Source of the DNA: an uncultured Collinsella sp.
GTDB lineage: Bacteria; Actinomycetota; Coriobacteriia; Coriobacteriales; Coriobacteriaceae
Assembly: GCA_900542825.1 (NCBI GenBank)
Contig: UQOY01000007.1
Coordinates: 1 to 64,000, forward strand
Direction: 5' to 3'
Length of the DNA: 64,000 nt
Below the pieces are notes generated by a model. It searched no databases. It was not told the DNA's origin and saw only the letters and a list, made by a program, of their open reading frames with translations. Made by a program: the position numbers and the translations under genes. Shown piece by piece: positions 50,616 through 57,856 of this stretch (positions within the stretch are counted from its first letter, which is position 1; each line of letters begins with the position of its first letter).

Positions 50616-50741
50616 GGTTAGGGACGTTATTCGCATCGCGAGTACAGATTTCGCAGGTCGGGACGGACCGCACGCGCTCTGATTGAGCCAGTCGCTCCCC
50701 CTGCGGAGAGCCCCAACACACCTGTCTTGGGGCGCGTGGGC

Positions 50742-50950
50742 AAAAAATAGCAAATATGAGTACTGTTATCAAATTAGTGGCAGGAATTTTTGGCTCTGTA
50801 AGCAGTTTTCACGCTCTATAACGTCAGATTAATGCCAAGATATTCCACATTTGTTTAATATTTTTCTGATTTACGTCATCTTCTAGTCCCAAAATCCCTG
50901 ATTTTGCTGTTACCGAATTTGTAGCAGTACTCATATTTGCTATATTTTGG
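50742..50950. repeat. A+T-rich element with terminal inverted repeats
   Basis: The 16-bp arms at 50750-50765 and 50925-50940 are perfect reverse complements (GCAAATATGAGTACTG). Weaker pairing extends outwards to about 50742 and 50950. The interior of about 160 bp is strikingly A+T-rich compared with its surroundings and has no gene. It is MITE-like. Confidence 0.6.
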
Positions 50951-50987
50951 CCAGAGCATATATTCAACCCCCTGTTTCAGAGCATTG

Positions 50988-52100
50988 TTAGGCGGGTTTA
51001 AGCCCAAAACACGCCCGCAGCGTGTTAAATAGCGCCTCTTGTTTCTTTCTGCAAGCGTCAACACGGTTGCGATATCGTTTTCCCATGCGTTGGTACATGC
51101 GCCATGCGAGCGCCTCTAACGCCTCCATGTCGCAGAGCATCTCGTTGTTGACCGTCGCGACCTCGATTCCCATGGACGCCAAACCCGTATTGCGTTTTTC
51201 ATCGTGAATGCGCCCGCCGCGAGACGAATGGCCCTGCTCACCGTTGTATTCCAGGTCAAACCGAGCTGCTTCCTGATAGGCATCGCAAACCGCATACGGC
51301 ATCCCCGAGATCGCCTGCGCACGGTCGTTGAACTCGATCTTGTGGTCGGTCTTAAAGGGACCGCAGGCAAATCCGCCATAGGAAAACGGAAGCGAAAACA
51401 TGGCAAGCATGATGCATTCCATGGGTGAGCGCAGGTTTTCCGACAGAAAGGGGCACAGCCGCCGCAGCTGCTTGGTCGCGCTCCCCTTGCATGCCGCAAG
51501 GTAATCAGCCAGGCGATCGGGCGTCAGCACTGGCTCGACCTCAAAGTAGCCCACATCTGACGGCTGGTCCTTATCCTTTGCAAGCCTGTTCACGGTAGGC
51601 GAGCTGTAAGGGGGCAGATACTGCCCGCGATCGCTCAGCGAAATCTTGGAGCACAGCTCCTGGGCCAGGGCAAATGCCTGGATACAGCCGACTTCGCGTG
51701 CAACGGCGGCACAGAGGGCCTCGGGAGATAAGCTGTACACCCCCGGCTCCACCTCCAAAATCGAGGCGGCCGGCAGGCCTGTAGAACAAACGGACCAGCT
51801 TGTACCAGGCATGCGGCGACGCTGCTTCGCCGACCCCACCAGCAGGCACAAGTCTTCTTGGACCTCGCCACTCACGGCCCCGATCCGCACCAAATCGGGA
51901 AGATAAATGTCCTCGGCCGAGGGAGACGATGCATGCAGCACACGACGCTCTTCATCGGGAGCGAGGTCTCTCCAGCCGATGTAACCCATTTGTCGGCGCT
52001 CGGCGCGCATCATGCGCAGCGCCGAGGCACCGGTCAGGACTACGGAGGCCGCCAGTTGCTCGCTTGCCGGCTCGTCAAGCCGCGCTATCTTCACTGCCAC
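50988..52100 (-). CDS. Hypothetical protein with a PD-(D/E)XK (DUF559/Vsr-like) C-terminal domain
   Basis: A 370-residue protein from a GTG start at 52100 that follows AGGGG, 10 bases after comF. The N-terminal 200 residues resemble the winged-helix-plus-linker layout of AbiEi-type proteins, with weak support. Residues 225-325 look like a small endonuclease fold: E228 in S-P-M-E-C, D282-L-E284-Y-N-G-E288-Q-G-H291 and D300-E-K-R-N, then G-I-E-V-A-T-V-N. This matches the E-D-G-x-x-H and D-x-x-R-x pattern of DUF559/Vsr-like nucleases. DNA or RNA cleavage is possible but unproven. Confidence 0.65.
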   Translation of the reverse strand: MAVKIARLDEPASEQLAASVVLTGASALRMMRAERRQMGYIGWRDLAPDEERRVLHASSPSAEDIYLPDLVRIGAVSGEVQEDLCLLVGSAKQRRRMPGTSWSVCSTGLPAASILEVEPGVYSLSPEALCAAVAREVGCIQAFALAQELCSKISLSDRGQYLPPYSSPTVNRLAKDKDQPSDVGYFEVEPVLTPDRLADYLAACKGSATKQLRRLCPFLSENLRSPMECIMLAMFSLPFSYGGFACGPFKTDHKIEFNDRAQAISGMPYAVCDAYQEAARFDLEYNGEQGHSSRGGRIHDEKRNTGLASMGIEVATVNNEMLCDMEALEALAWRMYQRMGKRYRNRVDACRKKQEALFNTLRACFGLKPA

Positions 52101-52110
52101 AAAACCACCC

Positions 52111-52917
52111 CTACCAAACACGTGCGATAGCGAGGCCGTCGACGGCTTTGGCGCCGGCACGCTTGAGCTCAGCCGAGGCCGCTGCCATGGTCGCGCCCGT
52201 GGTAATGACATCGTCGATGAGCAGCAGGCGGCGGCCGCGCACATCCTCGACCGTCTCGTACATGCCCCGGGCATGTTCCCGGCGCTCATCGCGACCGAGC
52301 TCGCGCTGGTCACCATGACCGTATTTGACCAGGGCGTCCAGCAACGGCACACCCGAAAGATCGCAAAACGAGCGCGCGATTGCTTCCATATGATCGAATC
52401 CACGCCGCCGAAACGCCGCCGCAGTCGCGGGCACAAATACCACCGCGTCGGCGCCGGACAGCACGCCGCCGTAGCGATCGGGGGCTGCCACCTGGGCATG
52501 CAAGGCGGTGTCGAAGAGCAACTCCGCCAGATACGGTGCCAGACGGCGCTCGCCCGCATCCTTGTACGCCTTGATGATGCGCGGCAGCGGATGTGCGTAG
52601 ACGGCACATGCCAGGCAACGATCGAGTGCCTCGACCATTGCCGAAGACGCGCCCTCGACCGAGCACTCGGTGCACAGCAAATCCCCAAACGGGGCACCGC
52701 ATCGGATGCAGCTATGGCACGGGTCGATGAGCTCAAACGCGGCCAGACAATCCTGGCAGATCAGTGCACCGGAACGCTCGCAGCCGGCGCATCGCGTGGG
52801 CGACAACGCCTCGAGCGCCTCGTATGTCGCGCGCTCGGCAAGCGGTAGCAATTCGTCCGCAAACGGTAGGACACCTGCGTCCTGCAAGCGAGTCAATACG
52901 TTCAGATGTCTCTTCAT
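52111..52917 (-). CDS. comF: ComF-family phosphoribosyltransferase-like protein
   Basis: 268 residues: N-terminal zinc-finger cysteines (C-A-G-C ... C-Q-D-C and C-I-R-C ... C-T-E-C), then a PRT fold ending with L-L-L-I-D-D-V-I-T-T-G-A-T, the PRPP loop. ComF is linked to competence and DNA uptake. The start at 52917 follows GGGAGGG, which is paired in a 12-bp hairpin (52921-52956). A ricT gene is upstream and the nuclease-like gene is 10 bases downstream. Confidence 0.9.
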   Translation of the reverse strand: MKRHLNVLTRLQDAGVLPFADELLPLAERATYEALEALSPTRCAGCERSGALICQDCLAAFELIDPCHSCIRCGAPFGDLLCTECSVEGASSAMVEALDRCLACAVYAHPLPRIIKAYKDAGERRLAPYLAELLFDTALHAQVAAPDRYGGVLSGADAVVFVPATAAAFRRRGFDHMEAIARSFCDLSGVPLLDALVKYGHGDQRELGRDERREHARGMYETVEDVRGRRLLLIDDVITTGATMAAASAELKRAGAKAVDGLAIARVW

Positions 52918-52920
52918 GAC

Positions 52921-52956
52921 ACAACCCTCCCTACGCGAAGACGAAGGGAGGGTTGT
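52921..52956 (-). promoter_or_regulatory. Hairpin masking the comF ribosome binding site
   Basis: A perfect 12-bp inverted repeat (52921-52932 with 52945-52956). Its 3' arm on the minus strand includes GGGAGGG, seven bases from the comF start. It could also act as a terminator-like boundary after ricT. Confidence 0.55.
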
Positions 52957-53018
52957 CGGTGTAGAGCCATGATACCCAGAGGCACTGGGGTCAGGCGGGT
53001 TACATCCGCTTACGGGCA

Positions 53019-54713
53019 CTATTCGCCGGCAGGCGGTTTCGGTGCGGACGAGGTATGGGTCGAGCCTTCGCCACCGTCCTGGCGCGGCTTGCGGGAACGA
53101 CGGCGACGGCGACGCTTTTGACCCTGGTCGGTCGAGCCCTCGCCACCGCGATTCTCACGCGGTTCGCGCTCGTCGCGAGCGCCGCCGTGCGAAGCCTTGG
53201 CGGCAGCTCCCCCGCCATCGCCGGGGCGACGACGCGTGACCTTGACTTCGCCATCGGAAACCTGATCGGCCACAGAAGGAACCGAGGGCTTCTGCTGCGT
53301 GCCCGAGGAATGGCGGCGGCGCGGACGCGGCGCGCATTCCTCCTCGCCGTGCGGCTTGCCGCCCTTGTCGGCAGGCGCATCGGAAGCCGAGGCGCCCTTG
53401 GGAGCGGCACCGGCCTCGCGAGCAGCTGCGGCGCGGAAGGCGTCCTCGCGCTCCTCGCTCGACAAATGGCGGCGGCGACGGCGCGTGGGGTTCATGCCGC
53501 CGCCGCGGTTTTGTTGCTGGGGCTGCTGAGCCTCGCGCTCGCGGGAAGCGTTCTTGTCTGTGGTCTCGCCGTTGTCGACGGACGCCGCGCGCTTGCGGCG
53601 GCGACGACCACCGGCTGCCTCCTCGGCCTCGGGTGCCTCGGCCTTGCCGCGGCCCTTTCCGCGGCCACGGCCCTCGCCCTGACCCTGGCCGGCGCGGGCA
53701 TCGGATTCGGCATCGCGACGACGGCGCTTGGGCATCGATGTGCCGGCCAGACGGTCGGCACTCGACAGGCCATCGCCCACGTCGACGCCGTTCTCGCGAT
53801 CGAGTTCCATGAGCGCCAAGCGCATCTCGGGCGACTCGATGCGCTCGAGCACGTCACGCGTCACGCAGTCGGGGCGGCAGTTGCAGCCCTGCTCGGCGGC
53901 CTTCTTTTTGCAGCCCTCCGAGCACGTCATATCGGCCAGGTTGACCTTAAAGACTTTGCCGTTCTCCAGGCGCAGCACCAGCTGCTCACGCGGCGTGTCA
54001 TATTCCTGAATACGCGCCTTGCCGAGCGGCGTATCGATGAGTGTCTTCTTTTTGGGCGCACGGCTCTTAAAGTCCTTGTACGCCTCGAACTCATAGCGCA
54101 GGCAGCACATCAGGCGGCCGCAAACGCCGCTGATCTTGGACGAGTTGAGCGGCAGGTCCTGCTCTTTTGCCATGCGGATCGAGACGGGCTCAAACTGTCC
54201 GCCAAAGCGCGTGCAGCAGAGCTCCTGTCCGCATTGGGCATAGCCGCCCACCAGACGGGTCTCGTCGCGCACGCCGATCTGGCGCATGTCGACGCGAATG
54301 TGCAGCGTCGAGGACAAGTCCTTGACGAGCTGACGAAAATCGACGCGCTCCTCGGCCGCAAAGTAGAACACGGCCTTCTCGCCGCCAAACAGGTACTCGA
54401 CGCCGACCGGCTTCATCTCGAGGTCGAGCTCTTTGACCAGACGGCGGAAATCGACCATCGCCTCGTCGCCCTGGATGGCCAGGTCGTCGGCAAGCTGCAG
54501 GTCAATGTCGCTCGCCACGCGCAGCACGGGCTTGAGCGGCTGGCCGATCTCGTCTTGCGGCACCTCGAAGGGATCGGCCGTGACCAGGCCGATCTCGGTT
54601 CCGCGCTCGGTGGAGCAAATGGCATAATCGGCCTCGAGGATATCCAGATCCTGCGGGTCGAACCACAGGTCGCGCGAGGCGTAGGTAAACTTAACGGGTA
54701 CGACTAACGGCAT
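53019..54713 (-). CDS. ricT: PSP1/RicT (YaaT) family protein with a long low-complexity tail
   Basis: 564 residues. Residues 1-300 are the RicT/YaaT core with its iron-sulfur-type cysteines: C-G-Q-E-L-C-C near 172, C-G-R-L-M-C-C near 209 and a C-S-E-G-C cluster near 278. In Bacillus RicT acts with RicA and RicF on RNase Y, mRNA processing and phosphorelay. The last 250 or so residues are Arg/Gly/Ala/Glu-rich, disordered and RNA-binding-like; ordinary RicT is about 275 residues. The start overlaps holB by 10 bases, as in the conserved tmk-holB-ricT order. Confidence 0.9.
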   Translation of the reverse strand: MPLVVPVKFTYASRDLWFDPQDLDILEADYAICSTERGTEIGLVTADPFEVPQDEIGQPLKPVLRVASDIDLQLADDLAIQGDEAMVDFRRLVKELDLEMKPVGVEYLFGGEKAVFYFAAEERVDFRQLVKDLSSTLHIRVDMRQIGVRDETRLVGGYAQCGQELCCTRFGGQFEPVSIRMAKEQDLPLNSSKISGVCGRLMCCLRYEFEAYKDFKSRAPKKKTLIDTPLGKARIQEYDTPREQLVLRLENGKVFKVNLADMTCSEGCKKKAAEQGCNCRPDCVTRDVLERIESPEMRLALMELDRENGVDVGDGLSSADRLAGTSMPKRRRRDAESDARAGQGQGEGRGRGKGRGKAEAPEAEEAAGGRRRRKRAASVDNGETTDKNASREREAQQPQQQNRGGGMNPTRRRRRHLSSEEREDAFRAAAAREAGAAPKGASASDAPADKGGKPHGEEECAPRPRRRHSSGTQQKPSVPSVADQVSDGEVKVTRRRPGDGGGAAAKASHGGARDEREPRENRGGEGSTDQGQKRRRRRRSRKPRQDGGEGSTHTSSAPKPPAGE

Positions 54714-55831
54714 TTCAGTGCCTTCCTGATATCGAACAGCATGACCTCGATGGCCAGCTGGGGAGTAACGTTTCTGGCGATGTTGCGCTCGGCAATTGCG
54801 ACCGCCTCGAGCGCCCGGGTGGCACCCGCAACATTCGTCGCGGCGGCAAGCCGACCGATCGTGTCGCGCACGTCTTCGTTCACCACGTCGGCCGCCTCGT
54901 CCTGAAGCGTCAGCAGCACGTCGCGCATGAGCGTCCGTGCGCTCGCCAGCGCTTCCATGATACCCGAACGCTCGCGCGCGTTGAGTTCGCGCTTGTTGCG
55001 GTCCTCAAGCTGCTTCAATGCTCCACGCGACAGGTAGTCGGCGTTTTGCTCGAGCACCTTTTCCTGCGTGGACTTGACCTCGGCGAGCGGTGCCTTAACG
55101 GCGACGATGAGCGACTTGGCGCGACTGAGTACATCGGCCTCATCGGCAGCGATGAGCGAGTCGATGGCGCGGACCATCTGGCGGCGAGCATCCTGGCGCT
55201 CGGCACTCTTAAGGAACTCGATGCCGCGCGTGGGGCTCCCCGCCACGGTAACCGCCATGCGGCAACGCGCGAGGTCCTGACCCGTCGCGCGGCTCACGGC
55301 ACGAGCGGCCACGGTGGGCGACACCAGCCGAAACGGCACGCACTGGCAGCGGCTCACGATGGTGGGCAGCATCACGTCTGCCGAGGTGCCCAGCAAGATA
55401 AACATAACGCCCTCGGGCGGCTCCTCGAGTGTCTTGAGCAGTGCGTTAGCGGTATTGGCGCGCAGCTGCTCGGCACGGTCGATGATGTAGACCTTGGCCT
55501 TGGCGCGGATGGGCGCCAGCGGCACGTCGTCGAGCAGCTCGCGGGTCTGGGCAATGAGGTAGCCCGTGGCGCTCTCGGGCGTGTAATAGTGCACGTCGGG
55601 ATGCGTGTGCCGGGCGACGCGTACGCAGCTGTCGCATGCGCCGCAGCCGTCCTGCTCGCACAGGAAGGCCTGGGCGAGCGCCCATGCGGCATCGAGCTTG
55701 CCGGCGCCGGGGGCGCCCAAAAACAGGTAGGCGTGCGACGCGCGGCCGCTGGCGACGGCGTTGGTCAAAAAATCGCGCACGCGCTCTTGGGTGTCGAGCT
55801 TGGCCAGCAGGCTTGCCTGAGCGGGGGCCAT
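54704..55831 (-). CDS. holB: DNA polymerase III subunit delta-prime
   Basis: A 375-residue clamp-loader subunit with an AAA+ domain (G-A-P-G-A-G-K near residue 40), zinc-binding cysteines C-E-Q-D-G-C-G-A-C-D-S-C near 65-76, a V-Y-I-I-D-R-A-E Walker-B-like segment and L-L-K-T-L-E-E-P-P. The start at 55831 lies one base after the tmk stop and uses AGGAGG inside tmk. It overlaps ricT by 10 bases. Confidence 0.92.
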   Translation of the reverse strand: MAPAQASLLAKLDTQERVRDFLTNAVASGRASHAYLFLGAPGAGKLDAAWALAQAFLCEQDGCGACDSCVRVARHTHPDVHYYTPESATGYLIAQTRELLDDVPLAPIRAKAKVYIIDRAEQLRANTANALLKTLEEPPEGVMFILLGTSADVMLPTIVSRCQCVPFRLVSPTVAARAVSRATGQDLARCRMAVTVAGSPTRGIEFLKSAERQDARRQMVRAIDSLIAADEADVLSRAKSLIVAVKAPLAEVKSTQEKVLEQNADYLSRGALKQLEDRNKRELNARERSGIMEALASARTLMRDVLLTLQDEAADVVNEDVRDTIGRLAAATNVAGATRALEAVAIAERNIARNVTPQLAIEVMLFDIRKALKCR

Positions 55832-55832
55832 G

Positions 55833-56516
55833 TTACTCGGCCTCCTGGGCAAGCGCGGCGGCGACGGCATCTTGCGGAATGTCGAGACCGTACGCGCGAA
55901 CCTGCTCGATCGTCTTCTCGAAGACCTCCGCGACGGGCGCGGTGGCGTCGATGAGCTTTACGCGATTTGGTTCCTCGGCGGCAATGGCGCTAAACCCCTC
56001 GTAAACACGCTCCTGGAATGCCATGCCTTTTGCCTCCATGCGATCTGCCGCGCCACGGGCTGCCATGCGTAGCGCCGCCTGCTCGGGCGTGATGTGGTAG
56101 ACGAGCGTGAGCGCCGGGTGTGTTCCCGCGACGGCCAGGTTATTGGCATCGCACACTATCTGGCGATCGAGGCCGTCGGCAAACGCCTGGTAGCAGGTTG
56201 TGGAATCGTAGAAGCGGTCACACAGGACCACCTTGCCGGCCGCGAGGGCGGGAGCTATGACCTCGTGCACCAACTGGGCGCGCGCCGCCTCGTAGAGCAG
56301 CAACTCGCAAGTGTCTCCCATCGCCGTGTTGGCGGGGTCGAGCAGTAAAGCGCGAATCTTTTCGCTGATGGCGGTGCCGCCCGGCTCACGCAGGCTCACA
56401 ACCTGATAGCCAGCGAGTTCGAGCGCGCGGGCAAGCAGGCGCGCCTGCGTGGACTTGCCGGCACCATCGACGCCCTCGAACGTGATAAAGCTATGTTGAG
56501 CGGGCTCAAAAGCCAT
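55833..56516 (-). CDS. tmk: Thymidylate kinase
   Basis: A 227-residue enzyme converting dTMP to dTDP. P-loop G-V-D-G-A-G-K-S-T is at about 16-24, followed by L-R-E-P-G-G-T and D-R-F-Y-D-S-T. Length fits the family (about 210-230). The start follows GAAGGGG. It is first of the tmk-holB-ricT-comF-nuclease-like string on the minus strand. Confidence 0.95.
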   Translation of the reverse strand: MAFEPAQHSFITFEGVDGAGKSTQARLLARALELAGYQVVSLREPGGTAISEKIRALLLDPANTAMGDTCELLLYEAARAQLVHEVIAPALAAGKVVLCDRFYDSTTCYQAFADGLDRQIVCDANNLAVAGTHPALTLVYHITPEQAALRMAARGAADRMEAKGMAFQERVYEGFSAIAAEEPNRVKLIDATAPVAEVFEKTIEQVRAYGLDIPQDAVAAALAQEAE

Positions 56517-56616
56517 GGGCGCAGCCCCTTCCTACAAGGCGCGTAAATGCGGATATATCAACCAAGCCATGATACCCCAGGGGCAGGCGCACCCCAAATC
56601 GGACCTAGTCGTTCCG

Positions 56617-56685
56617 AAGTTGCGGTGAAATAGGGACTGATTGAAGCTCTGAGACCGACAAACAGTCCCTATTTCACCGCAACTT
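56617..56685. repeat. Inverted-repeat element, family copy 2
   Basis: A perfect 23-bp inverted repeat (56617-56639 with 56663-56685), the same family as 17003-17067. It lies between two divergent genes, tmk and the zinc-ribbon gene. Confidence 0.65.
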
Positions 56686-56753
56686 ATGATGGGGAATTTT
56701 GAGCGGTGGGTATAATCGTCGTATTGATTTGAAATGTGGCGAAAGGAGTGGCA

Positions 56754-57734
56754 ATGTCTCGGTATTGCGCCTCGTGCGGCAAACTTCTTGCAGATGATGC
56801 CAAGTTCTGCACCTCATGCGGTGCACCCGTTGAGCAGACAGCCGCAAGCAATGGCCAACCCGCGTTTGAGCAGACCGGCTCCCTCGATACGCCGCAAACC
56901 AAACCGGACGACCCCCTCGCCTATCGCCCCGACCCCGCTGCCGGCCCCGCAGCGGTCGAAACGACGCAGCGCATGCCCGTCGCGGGCACCCCGCCCCAAC
57001 AGCAACCGGCATCTACGTGCGCGCCTGATTCACCGCGGGCCCCCGCCGCCAAAAAAAGCGGCACCAAGGCGCTTATCGCCGTTATCGTTGTGCTGGTGGC
57101 AATCATCATCGCCCTGGTCATCTTTTTTGTGATCAAGCCTTTCGACAACGCTGCTACGCAAACGACGGCCGAGGTTACCAAGCTGCACCATGATGTCGAC
57201 GCCGACGACCTTAAGCCTCTCGACGACCCCAATAGCCTCTACGACGATGACGACGATGACGGCGATGACGGCGAAGCAACCCTCTCCGAGCAAAACCTCT
57301 ACCGTCGCCTGAGCGAATACTACGACCTGCTCGAAGATCTCGATAGCCAGGTCCGTGCCTGCGCGCAGGCCTTCAATGGCGGTTATCTGGAAGAGGACCG
57401 TACCACCCGTCAAAATCTCGCCGACGTCGCCGAGCGCACGGAGGACACCATCGAGCAGTATTACGATATTGTCGAGGACCTGGACGTCCCCATGAGCTCC
57501 AAGAACTACAGCTCTTGGAAAGACATCGTTGCCCTGTATGACGACCTGGACAACCGCATCGACGCGATCTGCGACGCCTGGGAGATCAGCCTAAAGTACG
57601 CAAAGCCCGCGGACCATAAGGACGAAATCGTGACGCCGCTGGCACACGACAACGAGCCGGGAACCAACAGCAACAAGTACCGCCAGGACTTTGAGAACCG
57701 CTATCCCGGAGCCAAGCCCGTCGAGGTGAACTAG
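56754..57734 (+). CDS. Zinc-ribbon membrane protein
   Basis: 326 residues: an N-terminal zinc ribbon (C5-x2-C8 ... C19-x2-C22), a Pro/Gln/Ala-rich linker (25-100), one membrane helix (about 105-127) and an acidic extracytoplasmic region beginning with a run of aspartates near residue 165. The zinc ribbon followed by one helix is common in actinobacterial and firmicute proteins of unknown function. The start at 56754 follows AAAGGAG. Confidence 0.8.
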   Translation: MSRYCASCGKLLADDAKFCTSCGAPVEQTAASNGQPAFEQTGSLDTPQTKPDDPLAYRPDPAAGPAAVETTQRMPVAGTPPQQQPASTCAPDSPRAPAAKKSGTKALIAVIVVLVAIIIALVIFFVIKPFDNAATQTTAEVTKLHHDVDADDLKPLDDPNSLYDDDDDDGDDGEATLSEQNLYRRLSEYYDLLEDLDSQVRACAQAFNGGYLEEDRTTRQNLADVAERTEDTIEQYYDIVEDLDVPMSSKNYSSWKDIVALYDDLDNRIDAICDAWEISLKYAKPADHKDEIVTPLAHDNEPGTNSNKYRQDFENRYPGAKPVEVN

Positions 57735-57742
57735 TCGCATGC

Positions 57743-57786
57743 GACGTTCTTAAACGACTAGTCATTAAAGAACGTCCCCAATGACT
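57743..57786. repeat. Dispersed GTCCCCAA-type repeat, second copy
   Basis: Contains ACGTTCTTAA and AAAGAACGT arms around GACTAGTC, then CCCCAATGACTA. It is shared with 16946-16989. Confidence 0.5.
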
Positions 57787-57790
57787 ACGC

Positions 57791-57830
57791 AAAAAACGAG
57801 CGAGGATCATGGGACCCTCGCTCGTTTTTG
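57791..57830. terminator. Bidirectional terminator between the zinc-ribbon gene and topA
   Basis: ACGAGCGAGG (57796-57805) with CCTCGCTCGT (57816-57825), with A and T runs on the two sides. Confidence 0.85.
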
Positions 57831-57856
57831 TTTTGGGCAATGTTTCGGCTGCACCG

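Noticed and set aside
50238..50753. N-terminal extension of the solute-binding lipoprotein frame
   Set aside because: The signal peptide and lipobox place the start at 50237 with GAGGGG upstream. The extension covers the promoter and leader.
52101..52736. N-terminal extension of the nuclease-like frame
   Set aside because: This part overlaps comF in another frame and has no protein-like features; the GTG at 52100 has its own AGGGG.
53055..54707. Open frame of 550 codons antisense to ricT
   Set aside because: An Ala/Leu/Arg-rich shadow of ricT with no motifs or ribosome site.
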